Below are positions 37,039-46,952 of a DNA stretch of 64,000 nt, one piece after another. Position numbers and translations under genes: made by a program. The notes beneath the pieces are model-generated. The model was given only the letters and a program-made list of their open reading frames with translations. It ran no database searches and had not been told where the DNA came from. Positions within the stretch are counted from its first letter, which is position 1; each line of letters opens with the position of its first letter. Source of the stretch: Ureibacillus sp. FSL W7-1570 (GTDB lineage: Bacteria; Bacillota; Bacilli; Bacillales_A; Planococcaceae); contig NZ_CP151979.1 of the NCBI RefSeq assembly GCF_038593265.1, forward strand, positions 620,001-684,000, given 5' to 3'.

Positions 37039-39750
37039 ATGACAAAGAGCAACTTACACAACAGTCGCGCTTCTTTTGAACTGAACGGTAAAACTTACTA
37101 TTATTACCGTTTGGCTGCATTAAAAGAAGCAGGCATTGCAGACGTATCACGCCTACCTTATTCCATCAAAGTTTTATTAGAATCTGTTTTACGTCAATAT
37201 GATAACTATGTAATCAAAGAAGAACACGTAGACAACTTGGCAAAATGGGCAGAAGGAGCAGATCCTGAAGGTGAAGTTCCATTCAAACCTTCCCGCGTAG
37301 TTCTACAAGACTTCACAGGTGTTCCTGTAGTTGTAGACTTAGCTTCTTTACGTTCTGCCATGAAAGAACTTGGCGGAGACCCAGCAAAAATCAATCCAGA
37401 AATTCCGGTTGACCTTGTAATCGACCACTCTGTTCAAGTAGACAAATACGGTACTCCTGAAGCTTTACAAGCGAACATGGATTTAGAATTTGAACGCAAC
37501 GCAGAACGTTACAAATTCTTAAAATGGGCTCAAACTGCATTCGATAACTTCCGTGCGGTTCCACCTGCAACAGGTATCGTTCACCAAGTAAACTTGGAAT
37601 ACTTAGCGCCAGTAATTCACGTTAAACCAAACGAAGACGGCACTTTTGAAGCTTATCCGGATTCAGTGGTTGGTACTGACTCCCATACTACAATGATCAA
37701 CGGTCTTGGCGTACTTGGTTGGGGTGTTGGTGGTATCGAAGCGGAAGCTGGTATGCTTGGACAACCATCTTACTTCACAATTCCGGAAGTTATCGGTGTA
37801 AGATTAACTGGTAAACTTCCAAACGGTGCAACTGCAACTGACTTGGCGTTGAAAGTAACTCAAGTATTACGTAAACGCGGTGTAGTTGGTAAATTCGTTG
37901 AATTCTTCGGTCCTGGCGTAGCGACATTGCCACTTGCCGACCGTGCGACAATTTCCAACATGGCACCAGAATACGGCGCAACTTGCGGTTACTTTGCAAT
38001 CGACAACGAAACACTTAACTACTTGCGTCTAACTGGCCGTGATGAAGAACATGTACAAGTAATTGAAAAATACTTGAAAGAAAACGATATGTTCTTCGAT
38101 CCAAACTTCGAGCCAGTTTACACTGATGTACTTGAAATCAAATTGGACGAAATCGAACCAAACCTTTCTGGTCCAAAACGTCCACAAGACTTGATTCCAC
38201 TTTCAGAAATGAAAAAACGCTACCGTGAAGCAGTAGTTGCTCCAATGGGCGTACAAGGTTTCGGTTTAACTGAAGATGAATTCAGCAAAACTTCAACAAT
38301 CAAATTTGCTGATGGCGAAGAATTAGAAATGCCTACAGGTGCTGTAGCAATCGCTGCGATCACTTCTTGTACAAACACATCCAACCCATACGTATTGATC
38401 GCTGCTGGTCTTGTTGCGAAAAAAGCGGTTGAACTTGGCATTAAACCACCAAGATGGGTGAAAACTTCATTAGCACCTGGTTCCAAAGTTGTTACAGGTT
38501 ACTTAAAAGATTCAGGTCTACAAGATTACTTAGACCAAATCGGATTCAACACAGTAGGTTACGGTTGTACAACATGTATCGGTAACTCCGGCCCATTGCT
38601 TCCAGAAATCGAAGAAGCGATCAAAGCAAAAGACTTGTTCGTAACTTCTGTACTTTCCGGTAACCGTAACTTCGAAGGCCGTGTTCACCCACTTGTAAAA
38701 GCGAACTACTTGGCATCACCACCATTAGTAGTGGCTTATGCTTTAGCTGGTACAGTGGATATCGACCTACAAAAAGATCCAATCGCGAAAGATAAAAACG
38801 GTAACGACGTATTCTTCAATGACATTTGGCCATCAACTGAAGAAGTTTACGCGATCTTAAATAAAGTGGTTACACCTGAATTGTTCAAAAAAGAATACGA
38901 AACAGTATTCACTGCAAACGAAAAATGGAATGCAATTGAAACATCAACTGAGTCTCTATACACATTTGATGAAAATTCAACTTACATTCAAAACCCACCA
39001 TTCTTCCAAGGTCTTTCTAAAGAGCCAGCTCCAATTCAAGAGCTTAAAGGCTTGCGCGTAATTGCGAAGTTTGGTGACTCTATTACAACTGACCACATTT
39101 CACCAGCTGGTGCAATCGGTAAAGATACACCTGCAGGTAAATACCTACAAGAAAAAGGTGTAGCAATCCGCGACTTCAACTCTTACGGTTCTCGCCGTGG
39201 TAACCATGAAGTCATGATGCGTGGTACATTCGCAAACATCCGTATCCGCAACCAAGTTGCACCTGGTACAGAAGGTGGATTCACTACTTACTGGCCAACT
39301 GGCGAAGTAATGTACATTTACGATGCAGCTATGAAATACCAAGAACAAGGTACAGGCCTTGTAGTACTTGCTGGTAACGACTACGGTATGGGATCCAGCC
39401 GTGACTGGGCTGCAAAAGGTACTTACTTATTAGGTATCAAAACAGTTATCGCACAAAGCTATGAACGTATCCACCGTTCTAACCTAGTGATGATGGGTGT
39501 TCTACCACTTCAATTCATGCCTGGTGAAAACGCAGAAACTTTAGGATTAAAAGGTGACGAAACAATTTCTGTTAACTTGACAGACGATGTAAAACCACGC
39601 GATGTTCTAACAGTTACTGCAGTATCTCCAGAAGGTAAAGTAACTGAGTTCAAAGCGTTGGCTCGTTTCGACTCTGAAGTGGAAGTGGATTACTACCGTC
39701 ATGGCGGTATCCTACAAATGGTATTAAGAAACAAATTGGCTGGAAAATAA
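37039..39750 (+). CDS. acnA: Aconitate hydratase
   Basis: Interconverts citrate and isocitrate in the Krebs cycle; the apo form binds RNA in B. subtilis. The 903-residue protein has [20 protein letters not shown], the cluster cysteines in [10 protein letters not shown] and [12 protein letters not shown], and [15 protein letters not shown] in the swivel domain. Start 37039 follows TATAGGGGGATTACAT. Codon use is strongly biased (CGT, GGT, AAC, GTA) compared with neighbours, as expected of a highly expressed gene. An IS1182-family element begins 15 bases after the stop codon. Confidence 0.97.
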   Translation: MTKSNLHNSRASFELNGKTYYYYRLAALKEAGIADVSRLPYSIKVLLESVLRQYDNYVIKEEHVDNLAKWAEGADPEGEVPFKPSRVVLQDFTGVPVVVDLASLRSAMKELGGDPAKINPEIPVDLVIDHSVQVDKYGTPEALQANMDLEFERNAERYKFLKWAQTAFDNFRAVPPATGIVHQVNLEYLAPVIHVKPNEDGTFEAYPDSVVGTDSHTTMINGLGVLGWGVGGIEAEAGMLGQPSYFTIPEVIGVRLTGKLPNGATATDLALKVTQVLRKRGVVGKFVEFFGPGVATLPLADRATISNMAPEYGATCGYFAIDNETLNYLRLTGRDEEHVQVIEKYLKENDMFFDPNFEPVYTDVLEIKLDEIEPNLSGPKRPQDLIPLSEMKKRYREAVVAPMGVQGFGLTEDEFSKTSTIKFADGEELEMPTGAVAIAAITSCTNTSNPYVLIAAGLVAKKAVELGIKPPRWVKTSLAPGSKVVTGYLKDSGLQDYLDQIGFNTVGYGCTTCIGNSGPLLPEIEEAIKAKDLFVTSVLSGNRNFEGRVHPLVKANYLASPPLVVAYALAGTVDIDLQKDPIAKDKNGNDVFFNDIWPSTEEVYAILNKVVTPELFKKEYETVFTANEKWNAIETSTESLYTFDENSTYIQNPPFFQGLSKEPAPIQELKGLRVIAKFGDSITTDHISPAGAIGKDTPAGKYLQEKGVAIRDFNSYGSRRGNHEVMMRGTFANIRIRNQVAPGTEGGFTTYWPTGEVMYIYDAAMKYQEQGTGLVVLAGNDYGMGSSRDWAAKGTYLLGIKTVIAQSYERIHRSNLVMMGVLPLQFMPGENAETLGLKGDETISVNLTDDVKPRDVLTVTAVSPEGKVTEFKALARFDSEVEVDYYRHGGILQMVLRNKLAGK

Positions 39751-39796
39751 TTTCTGGCAGTATGAAGAGGCTGGGACAAAACCCCCTCTAAAATGG

Positions 39797-39842
39797 AAAC
39801 AGCCCATGAAATTTCATTCCAAAATTTCATGGGCTGTTTTTC
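39797..39842 (+). terminator. Hairpin terminator between acnA and the IS1182 transposase
   Basis: ACAGCCCATGAAATTT pairs with AAATTTCATGGGCTGT and is followed by TTTTCATTTTTT. It lies inside the insertion sequence and would insulate the transposase from acnA. Confidence 0.78.
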
Positions 39843-39920
39843 ATTTTTTCAATAAAAAATAAGGACCTCTTCTGTTAAAATTAAGTTAGCACACAAAACC
39901 TAACAGAAAGAAGGGTCCTT

Positions 39921-41573
39921 ATGTTCAAATATTATAACATGAATCAATTAGTTTTGCCTCTAGATTTAGAAATAAAATTACAAGAAAATGATATTGCCTT
40001 CCACATTCACCATTTAGTTGAAAGTATTCCAGATGAAGCCTTCCAGCCGTTTCTTCGAAATACAGGTTGTCCTGCTTATCATCCACGCATGATGCTAAAA
40101 ATTATTTTGTGTGCCTATTCGCAGTCTGTCTTTTCAGGTCGAAAAATTGAAGCGCTATTAAAGGACAGTATACGAATGATGTGGTTGGCACAAGGATATG
40201 AACCAAGTTATCGGACGATCAATCGTTTTCGTGTGCATCCGGAAGTAAAAGAATTAATTCGTCAATGTTTTGTCCAATTCCGTTGCCAACTGGTGGAAGA
40301 AAAGTTAATCGATCAAGAAGCCATTTTTATCGATGGTACGAAGATTGAAGCGAATGCCAATAAATTTACTTTCGTATGGAAGAAATCCATTGAAAAATAC
40401 AACCAAAGCTTAATTGAAAAATCCAATCAGCTCTACAACGAACTGTTAGAGAAGGAAATCATCCCTGAAATGGAGCGGGAAAATGAGGGAGAACTGTCCG
40501 TTGAAGAACTCGCTCAAATGGTGCAACAAGTCGATGAAGTGATTACGGAATATGACCAAAAGATAGAAGCATCGCCCGATGCCACAGAACGAAAAGCATT
40601 AAGAAGCGAACGGAAATATCCGAAGCGAGTGTACAAACAGTTGATTGACTTGATTTTACGTAAACAAAAGTATCAAAAAGACTTCGAAATCTTGGGTGAA
40701 CGGAATAGTTATTCCAAAACAGACTTAGATGCGACGTTCATGCGAATGAAAGACGACTATATGAAAAACGGTCAATTGAAAGCTGGATACAACGTACAAA
40801 TCGCAACAGAAGGTCAATACGCACTAGCTTATAGCATCTTTCCAAATCCTACTGATACACGTACATTAATTCCGTTCTTGAATAAGATAGAAAAGGATTA
40901 TTTTCCGTTGCCAAAGTATATTGTCGCAGATGCTGGTTATGGTAGTGAACAAAACTATGAAGACATCCTTTCGAATCGAAAATGTGAGGCACTCATTCCA
41001 TATACCATGTATGAGAAAGAACAAAAGAAGAAATATAAACAAAATCCATTTCATCCAGACAATTGGATGTACGACGAAGAAAGTGATACCTACATTTGTC
41101 CAAATCAGCAGCGAGTAACCTTCCGTTATCGTTCTGTACGTACAGATAAGACTGGTTTCAAACGAGAATTGAAAATCTATGAATGTGAAAACTGTTCAGG
41201 ATGTCCATTTCGTTCATCATGCACAAAAGCAAAGGAAGGCAATCACCGAAAGGTCATGGTGAATGAAAAATGGGAACAACAAAAAGAATATGTAAGAGCG
41301 AAGCTTTCAGAAGAAAAAGCTGGTTCTATTTTCCGTCAACGTAAAATAGACGTAGAACCAGTTTTTGGATTCTTGAAGGCTAATTTGCGTTTCACTCGAT
41401 TTTCCGTTCGAGGAAAATCGAAAGTGGAAAATGAAATGGGCATTGCCTTAATGGCCGTGAATTTACGAAAATACACGGCCAACAAAGATCAACTAACCAA
41501 AAATAATGGGGATAAATGGAAAAAGGAGAATTTGAGTTGGCTCAAATTCTCCTTTTTCCTATCTAGAAGCTAA
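39921..41573 (+). CDS. IS1182-family transposase (intact)
   Basis: The 550-residue DDE transposase starts MFKYYNMNQLVLPLDLEIKL. It has the N-terminal domain with HPRMMLKIILCAYSQSVFSGRKIE, then IFIDGTKIEANANKFTFVWK (first Asp), YIVADAGYGSEQN (second Asp), a Cys-rich zinc-ribbon-like insert (CENCSGCPFRSSC) and the C-terminal DVEPVFGFLKANL (Glu). All are standard for IS1182. It is full length with no frameshift, so possibly active. AAAGAAGGG is the ribosome site. Confidence 0.92.
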   Translation: MFKYYNMNQLVLPLDLEIKLQENDIAFHIHHLVESIPDEAFQPFLRNTGCPAYHPRMMLKIILCAYSQSVFSGRKIEALLKDSIRMMWLAQGYEPSYRTINRFRVHPEVKELIRQCFVQFRCQLVEEKLIDQEAIFIDGTKIEANANKFTFVWKKSIEKYNQSLIEKSNQLYNELLEKEIIPEMERENEGELSVEELAQMVQQVDEVITEYDQKIEASPDATERKALRSERKYPKRVYKQLIDLILRKQKYQKDFEILGERNSYSKTDLDATFMRMKDDYMKNGQLKAGYNVQIATEGQYALAYSIFPNPTDTRTLIPFLNKIEKDYFPLPKYIVADAGYGSEQNYEDILSNRKCEALIPYTMYEKEQKKKYKQNPFHPDNWMYDEESDTYICPNQQRVTFRYRSVRTDKTGFKRELKIYECENCSGCPFRSSCTKAKEGNHRKVMVNEKWEQQKEYVRAKLSEEKAGSIFRQRKIDVEPVFGFLKANLRFTRFSVRGKSKVENEMGIALMAVNLRKYTANKDQLTKNNGDKWKKENLSWLKFSFFLSRS

Positions 41574-41685
41574 TTTTGTCCCAGCCTCTTTTTTGGTTCT
41601 TTGTCAAATGGTGTTGGTGAATAAATTTTAGTGACATTATTTGGTAATATGTAATCGGATGGCTTAGGGGAAATTCGAGGTTCCC

Positions 41686-42026
41686 CTAAGCTGTTTTTAT
41701 TTTCGCTAAGTTTTGGGTAATGAATATTCGGTTTCTAAAGTGATAGAAGGATCGATAACCGAAAGAAATGCGTTTAATCACTTTGATTTTGTTATTAATC
41801 CCCTCTAAAATGCCGTTGTTATAATCATATTTCAACGTATTCTCCACGTAATTGATGTATTTGTTGATTGTCTTGATGGCGGTTTTCATATAGCTGGAAA
41901 CGATATTTTGTTTATTCTCTAATGTTTTCTTTAGGAGCTCAAAGTCTTTGATTTTTATGCAATGTTGCACGTATTGATATAACTCATAGGACGCTTTTAA
42001 TTCAGAATCTAAATCAATGAGATAGT
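41686..42026 (-). pseudogene. ISL3 transposase, C-terminal fragment
   Basis: The frame reads LIDLDSELKASYELYQYVQH and ends with GILEGINNKIKVIKRISFGYRSFYHFRNRI, the ISL3 C-terminal signature. It joins in frame to the N-terminal fragment at 44389 when the IS21 element and one ATAGT copy are removed, giving EILHY-LIDLDSE across the junction. The split protein would be about 427 residues, normal for ISL3. It is broken by insertion. Confidence 0.88.
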
Positions 42027-42088
42027 TGTATTTTGCAATAGAAAAGTGCAGAGAAATGCAATTAAAAATGCAGAGGTTTGCCACCCAT

Positions 42089-42814
42089 TTAATTCCTTTT
42101 CGACAATGCGTGGGACAGTCTATAGCTCTCGCCATGAAAAGAGATGATATGGGCGTGATGAATTAGCCTGTCCACTAACGCTGCTGTTAAACGAGAATCT
42201 GTAAAGATCCGGTTCCATTGACTAAATTCTAAGTTAGATGTAATAATTACGCTTTTCTGTTCATAAAACTCCGATATAATTTGGAATAATAATTCAGCTC
42301 CTTCTTTACTAAATGGTAAGTATCCCATTTCATCTAAAATGACCAAATCAACCTTCTCCATCCGTTTTCTAAATGCTGATAAACGGTTGTTACGTAAAGC
42401 TTGCTCTAATTCCTCAACTAGGTGGGCAACACGGTAAAAACGAACCTCATAACCTAGTTCACAAGCTTTTTTCCCTAGTCCTGTGGCTAAATGAGTCTTC
42501 CCTGTCCCGGGTGAACCAACTAAAACTACATTTTCTCGATTCTCAATAAATTGTAGGCTACACAAATCCTCTTTGGTTAAGTGAGGAGGGAACCGAAGTT
42601 GTTCGGTCCACTCGTAATCATGTAAACTCTTTTTATCTAAGAACTTCGCCTTTTTTATCAAGCGGATTGCTCTCGCTTTTTCTCTTAATCTTATTTCCTC
42701 CTTAAGTAGCCCATATAAGAATTGTTTCGGAGTTTCAAACGGTATTTGCTCGTATACATCCGCAACATAAGCTAACCTCAATGACTTACACAATTCTTTA
42801 ATGTCCTGTTTCAA
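42089..42814 (-). CDS. istB: IS21-family helper ATPase IstB
   Basis: An AAA+ ATPase that loads and assists the IstA transposase. The 241-residue protein has the Walker A GSPGTGKTHLATGLG (about residues 97-111), Walker B LVILDEMGYLPFSKEG, and the sensor ITSNLEFSQW, all typical of IstB. Its start overlaps the istA stop by four bases, the normal coupled arrangement. It appears intact. Confidence 0.95.
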   Translation of the reverse strand: MKQDIKELCKSLRLAYVADVYEQIPFETPKQFLYGLLKEEIRLREKARAIRLIKKAKFLDKKSLHDYEWTEQLRFPPHLTKEDLCSLQFIENRENVVLVGSPGTGKTHLATGLGKKACELGYEVRFYRVAHLVEELEQALRNNRLSAFRKRMEKVDLVILDEMGYLPFSKEGAELLFQIISEFYEQKSVIITSNLEFSQWNRIFTDSRLTAALVDRLIHHAHIISFHGESYRLSHALSKRN

Positions 42815-44226
42815 TTGACAGCCTCCTCTCTAGGAGCTAATGAATCGTATTTACTCCAGTCCACTTCATAAGGATTATTATCACTAGGTAGCTTATCCTG
42901 TGCAATTAATTCATAGAACTCTTCATTAATCTTCTTCATGTCATGAGAAACTAATAAACTAGCTAGAGCTTCTAATCGTTTTCGTCGAATAATTAAATTA
43001 TCTACCAACAAAAATTCTTTAATTCTTCCCGGTAAATACTTATTATAGCGCGAATATTCTACAACCCTTGGTTTATGAATCCATGTTTTAATTATTGAAA
43101 GCCATGGTAATGCTTTTCGCTTTTTCATATATGGCCGATAGTCATCCAATAATATCTCCCCATTAGGTGAAACAATCTTTAATTGATCCCATGTTAATAT
43201 CATTTGTAATTGACTATAGTTGCCACCCTTAGGGACATGAACCAACGTCTGATCCACTTTCACTTCATTATATTTGTTTACTTTAACAAGATGCTCTTTA
43301 AATACAGGATAGGGCTTTTCCGGTAATGCTAGAAGATAATCCCGTTCTTCCTGCCATAAGTCCTCAATACGTACGTTTTTGGCATAATGAATTCTATTTC
43401 TGTCCGCCTCTAATTTATGAAATAATTGATCAGTTAAACCCTCATAGCTGTCCATTATTGGAGCTGAAGTAAAAAAGTTATAGCGTATATATCCAACTTT
43501 ATTCTCAACATTTCCTTTTTCATGGCCACTTCTTGGATTGCATACCTGCACATCAAAGCCATAATAATTCTGAAATTGAACAAATTCATCAGTTAATTGT
43601 GCTTCTTCATTTTTTGTCCTTTTTTTCTTCACAGCGGGGGTCAAATTATCGATTCTTATCCTTTTAGGTACTCCCCCAACCTGTTTAAAAAGAATATTGA
43701 GACCATGTAAGAAGCATTCTTGATTTTCAGCTGGTAACGGTACTGCAAATCCAGCATTACTATGAGGAAACGTCATAACTAAAGCATGAATATCCACAAT
43801 TTCTCCATCTTGTACAGCTTCCATTACTCCAAAGTCTACTTGAGCTTCACCCGGAGGATGTTCTAATCTTTCATACCCTTTATCCTTTTCTTCTTGGTGA
43901 GTATTCATCCATTCAGAGATAAAGTAACAAACAGTACGATAAGAACCTTGGAAACCCATTTCCTTTAGTTCTTCAAATATTTGTTTCTTTGTTCTTCTTA
44001 ATTTTTTCCTTAACTTTAAATCCTCAAAAAGCCAATCTGAAACAATTACTCCCCACTTTTCCTCATACATCATCCCTTTCTTTTTAAATGATTTCTGTTT
44101 AGGGAGTTGATCTTCATCCGCATACTTCTTAGCTGTTCGCCAATTAATTCCCATTGTTCTTTGTATTTCTGAAATAGATAAACCTTTGTTATTTCTTAAA
44201 TGTTTGATACAATTAATATCAGACAT
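42811..44226 (-). CDS. istA: IS21-family transposase IstA
   Basis: The 471-residue transposase begins with a helix-turn-helix (KHLRNNKGLSISEIQRTMGINWRTAKKYA). An RNase H-fold DDE core follows, with AQVDFGVMEAVQDG (first Asp), RIRIDNLTPAV (second Asp) and HEKGNVENKVGYIR (Glu). A C-terminal beta-barrel-like domain follows. Start 44226 has AAGAAAGG upstream; an alternative is nine bases earlier. It appears intact and possibly active. Confidence 0.93.
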   Translation of the reverse strand: MSDINCIKHLRNNKGLSISEIQRTMGINWRTAKKYADEDQLPKQKSFKKKGMMYEEKWGVIVSDWLFEDLKLRKKLRRTKKQIFEELKEMGFQGSYRTVCYFISEWMNTHQEEKDKGYERLEHPPGEAQVDFGVMEAVQDGEIVDIHALVMTFPHSNAGFAVPLPAENQECFLHGLNILFKQVGGVPKRIRIDNLTPAVKKKRTKNEEAQLTDEFVQFQNYYGFDVQVCNPRSGHEKGNVENKVGYIRYNFFTSAPIMDSYEGLTDQLFHKLEADRNRIHYAKNVRIEDLWQEERDYLLALPEKPYPVFKEHLVKVNKYNEVKVDQTLVHVPKGGNYSQLQMILTWDQLKIVSPNGEILLDDYRPYMKKRKALPWLSIIKTWIHKPRVVEYSRYNKYLPGRIKEFLLVDNLIIRRKRLEALASLLVSHDMKKINEEFYELIAQDKLPSDNNPYEVDWSKYDSLAPREEAVN

Positions 44227-44388
44227 TGCTAGCATCCTTTCTTACCTCCACTACCAATTGCTTGACACAATTACTGTAGTGGGACTTGGGGTGACTGGCA
44301 AGTCTTTTTTTGTTTATGCACAGAAATTTAGTGCAGGACTCTGCATTTTTCCTTTGCAAAGCTCTGCACTTTTATTTTGCCATACACA

Positions 44389-45336
44389 ATAGTGGAGAAT
44401 CTCCACCTCACACATATGCTTTTTAAAGCAACGATGATATTTATAGTTCTTATAATCAAGTTTTGTTTGATCTTTCAGAAGGAGCTTCCAGTATTTTTTT
44501 AATTTATTGTAATTCTTTTTATCCCGATTCATGACGTTGATGCGTGTTTTGTTTAAAGCTCTGCTAAATAGTTGGAGGATATGGAATTTGTCGAGTACGA
44601 TTTCCGCTTTAGGGAAAACTTCGTGGATTAAGGAAATATAAGGGCTGTACATATCGATGACAATCGTTTTTACCGCATCTCTCGCCTTCTTGGAATACCG
44701 TAAGAAATACTCTTTGAGGACATGTAATCTCCGGTCCTCCACGATATCCACAATCTCCCCCGTTTCAGAGTCGCAGAAAATAAAGGACATCGCTCCAGCT
44801 GCGGATTTCACTGATTTAAACTCATCAAAACACAAATGCTTTGGAAGGTAGTGAACATTTGGTTGATAATAGCTATAAAAGCTGTCAATGACACGACTGA
44901 CAGTGGCATGAGAAACATGATGTTTCATCGCAATATCTTTTTCGGATATTTTATCTTTGGCGTTTAAAGCAATCGCTACTTTAGTATTGTTGGAAATACA
45001 ACAGTTTTTAGCCACGACGCTCGTTTTTAAAGTAAACGTGGAATGACAATGTTTACAGAAATAACGCTGTTTACGCAATTTTAAGTAGGTATGAAAACCT
45101 GAAATGCTAGGCATTTTAATGAGAGACGTTTTAAAACCGTGTTTAATGATTTGAACATCAAAGACATGTCCACAAGCATAACAAGCTTTTGGTTGGTAAG
45201 TTAATTGGCCATAAAAGACTTTTGATTGGACCCCTTTAATGAGTTCTTCTGCACAAAAATTTTCATCAAATGTGATATTTTTGTCTTTTATATTGAGTAG
45301 GTTTCGTATAGAATGATGGTGAGACATGTGACACAA
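44389..45336 (-). pseudogene. ISL3 transposase, N-terminal fragment
   Basis: The fragment reads MCHMSHHHSIRNLLNIKDKN, then a zinc finger CYACGHVFDV...CKHCHSTF, a helix-turn-helix (EKDIAMKHHVSHATVSRVID) and DDE core parts CFDEFKSVKSAAG and VIDMYSPYISLIHEVFP. This is a normal ISL3 N-terminal two-thirds. It is cut by the IS21 insertion, after which the frame runs into IS21 sequence for 25 codons. Without the C-terminal Glu domain it cannot be active. Confidence 0.9.
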
Positions 45337-45471
45337 CTCCTTTGGAAAATGTGTTTTGGCGATTACATTTTACCAGAGTTTTGTCACTGTCTCATTTTTT
45401 TTTGTTCAAAAAAATTGGTGCTGGTTTATACTCACCAACACCAAATATTATAGAGCCCTTTTTTTGTGCGT

Positions 45472-45655
45472 TCAAAAGGGATGGCAATTATTTTGCGGAG
45501 TTTGACTAATATTATCTTCCCTTTGGCTATTATCCTTCGTTGATTGACTATGATCGGGACGAGATTGACTATAATCTTTCATTGCAAAATGGCAAGAGCT
45601 GCAATCTTGTGAAGAAATAGGGCAGGGAATACAGCTGGTATAGAAACCAAATAAA
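45472..45655 (-). pseudogene. Remnant frame with DxSQxxx heptad repeats and clustered Cys
   Basis: Minus-strand frame FYTSCIPCPISSQDCSSCHF is followed by four seven-residue units DYSQSRP, DHSQSTK, DNSQRED, NISQTPQ and ends NNCHPF. Upstream it runs straight into the 308-bp repeat and has no start signal, so the 5' end is probably lost. I do not recognise the family. Ser/Gln heptads with a Cys cluster recall spore surface or metal-binding proteins, but this is only a guess. Confidence 0.35.
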
Positions 45656-45960
45656 GAGGCTGGGACAAAAGATAAAAAACACCATTTTCTCACGGGAGAA
45701 AAATGGTGTTTTTTTGATAATTGAAGAAAATTGATTTCCGTTCCGGGGACGCTTTCCGCGGGCCCGGCTCGAGCCTCCTCGGAGCTCAAACCTTCGCTCG
45801 AGACTCGGGCTGTTCCCGCAGGAAAGCTTTTGCTTTGCGACTAAGCGTGCGCGACAGGAGCACTCGCCCCGTCACTCCAATCAATTTTCTGTGATATCAA
45901 TTTTTTACAAAAAATCTTTTTGCAGCTCGTTCACTTTATTAGTTATGTCCCAGCCTCTTT
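45653..45960. repeat. 308-bp dispersed repeat, copy 1 (complete)
   Basis: Ends are a perfect 15-bp inverted repeat, AAAGAGGCTGGGACA (45653-45667) and TGTCCCAGCCTCTTT (45946-45960). Inside are a hairpin AAAACACCATTTT...AAAATGGTGTTTT and a GC-rich core between AGAAAATTGATT (45724-45735) and AATCAATTTTCT. The core contains TTCCGTTCCGGGGACGC and GCTTTTGCTTTGCGAC. A second copy is at 57115-59002. The same terminal repeat bounds the IS1182 element at 39.8 kb. It has no coding capacity. It lies at the 3' end of ddh and may act as its terminator. Confidence 0.8.
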
Positions 45961-45971
45961 GACAATCAAGA

Positions 45972-46952
45972 TTATAAAAGTTCTTTTCTTAAATCGGCCG
46001 GAGATTTAGGTGATAGCAGTCCGAATGGAATATCGAATACTGTTTTTGCACCTTTGTCGCCATTTTGATTTAATCTGTATGCAGCGCGTGCATATGCCAC
46101 AAGAACGCTTGATGTAAATGTCGGATTGCTTTCAAGGTTTAAACTGAATTCGATGATTTGTTTGTCGCCCAATCCGCTCACACCGCTTCGGATGACGAAA
46201 CCACCATGCGGCATGCCGCTGTGATTTTGCTTCAATTCTTCTTCGGAAATGAAATGCACTGTTGTATCATATTCATCGAAATAGTTTGGCATTGTTTTAA
46301 TTTCGTGTTCAACTTTCGCTGGATCTGCGCCTTCTTCCAACACAACGAAACATTCACGGGCATGTTTTTCGCGTGTGGAAAGTTCAGGATTTTCGCCGCT
46401 GCGTACGCGATTCACCGCATCTTCAATTGGAATTGTATATTGTACCGCATTTTTTACACCTTCAATACGGCGGATGGCATCAGAGTGGCCCTGGCTCACA
46501 CCTTTACCCCAGAAGGTATATGTATTCCCAACCGGTAATACCGCTTCGCCGATTAAACGGTTCAATGAGAATAAACCTGGGTCCCAACCAACCGAGATGA
46601 TGGCAACTTTTCCGGCTTTTTCAGCTGCCGCATTTACTGTATCAAAATATTCTGGAATTTTTGCATGTGTGTCGAAACTGTCGATTGTATTGAAATATTG
46701 TGCAAAGTATGGTCCTTGTTCAGGCAAATCTGTTGCAGAACCGCCGCACAAAATCATCACGTCAATTTCGTCTGTATAGGATAACGCATCGTCCACATGA
46801 AGGACTTTCGCATTTGAATTGATCGTCACTGTTTGCGGATCACGACGCGTAAAAACTGCTACAAGTTCTGTATCAGGGTTTTGTTGAACTGCTGCTTCTA
46901 CACCCCTACCCAAATTTCCGTATCCAACAATCCCGATTCGAATTTTACTCAT
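45972..46952 (-). CDS. ddh: meso-Diaminopimelate D-dehydrogenase
   Basis: Makes meso-diaminopimelate from tetrahydrodipicolinate, ammonia and NADPH in one step, for lysine and peptidoglycan. The 326-residue protein starts SKIRIGIVGYGNLGRGVEAAV (Rossmann NADPH site), with FTRRDP after the second strand for NADPH preference, and CGGSATDLPEQGPYFAQYFNTIDSFDTH in the substrate site. It agrees closely with the enzyme known from Ureibacillus thermosphaericus, as recalled. The gene is single and its 3' side is occupied by the dispersed repeat. Confidence 0.95.
   Translation of the reverse strand: MSKIRIGIVGYGNLGRGVEAAVQQNPDTELVAVFTRRDPQTVTINSNAKVLHVDDALSYTDEIDVMILCGGSATDLPEQGPYFAQYFNTIDSFDTHAKIPEYFDTVNAAAEKAGKVAIISVGWDPGLFSLNRLIGEAVLPVGNTYTFWGKGVSQGHSDAIRRIEGVKNAVQYTIPIEDAVNRVRSGENPELSTREKHARECFVVLEEGADPAKVEHEIKTMPNYFDEYDTTVHFISEEELKQNHSGMPHGGFVIRSGVSGLGDKQIIEFSLNLESNPTFTSSVLVAYARAAYRLNQNGDKGAKTVFDIPFGLLSPKSPADLRKELL

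Larger units (their letters stand above)
39765..41590 (+). mobile_element. IS1182-family insertion sequence
   Basis: The element is 1826 bp and is bounded by 17-bp perfect inverted repeats AAGAGGCTGGGACAAAA (39765-39781) and TTTTGTCCCAGCCTCTT (41574-41590). It holds one intact transposase gene, a hairpin at 39797-39842 before it (ACAGCCCATGAAATTT with its complement) and another at 41525-41556 over the gene's 3' end. The first hairpin may also end acnA transcripts. Boundaries are inferred from the repeats; the ISL3 element adjoining on the right hides any target duplication. Confidence 0.8.
42027..44388 (-). mobile_element. IS21-family insertion sequence inside the ISL3 element
   Basis: The element is 2362 bp. 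Both ends begin TGT and share AAAAGTGCAGAG followed by further AAAAATGCAGAG copies, the repeated terminal motifs usual in IS21. It carries istA and istB on the minus strand. The target duplication is ATAGT, at 42022-42026 and 44389-44393. Removing the element and one copy restores the ISL3 transposase frame, so the boundaries are well supported. Confidence 0.9.
41595..45457 (-). mobile_element. ISL3-family insertion sequence, interrupted by an IS21-family element
   Basis: The ends are imperfect inverted repeats: GGTTCT...TGGTGTTGGTGAATAAA on the left, and on the right minus strand GGCTCT...TGGTGTTGGTGAGTATAAA. It lies directly against the IS1182 element in a run of T. Flanks CTTTTTT (left) and CTTTTTTT (right) may be the target duplication. 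The IS21 element (42027-44388) splits its transposase gene. Without that insertion the element is about 1.5 kb, a normal ISL3 length. Confidence 0.8.

Noticed and set aside
37039-39750. Foreign origin of acnA because of its different codon use.
   Set aside because: The bias is that of highly expressed genes and the protein is a normal Bacillales aconitase.
45472-45789. A 105-residue minus-strand frame covering the repeat and the SQ-heptad region.
   Set aside because: Its first 45 codons lie in the dispersed repeat and have no ribosome site; only the last part looks protein-like and is listed as a remnant.
46158-46779. Plus-strand frames of up to 134 codons inside ddh.
   Set aside because: They are antisense shadows of a strongly conserved enzyme gene.
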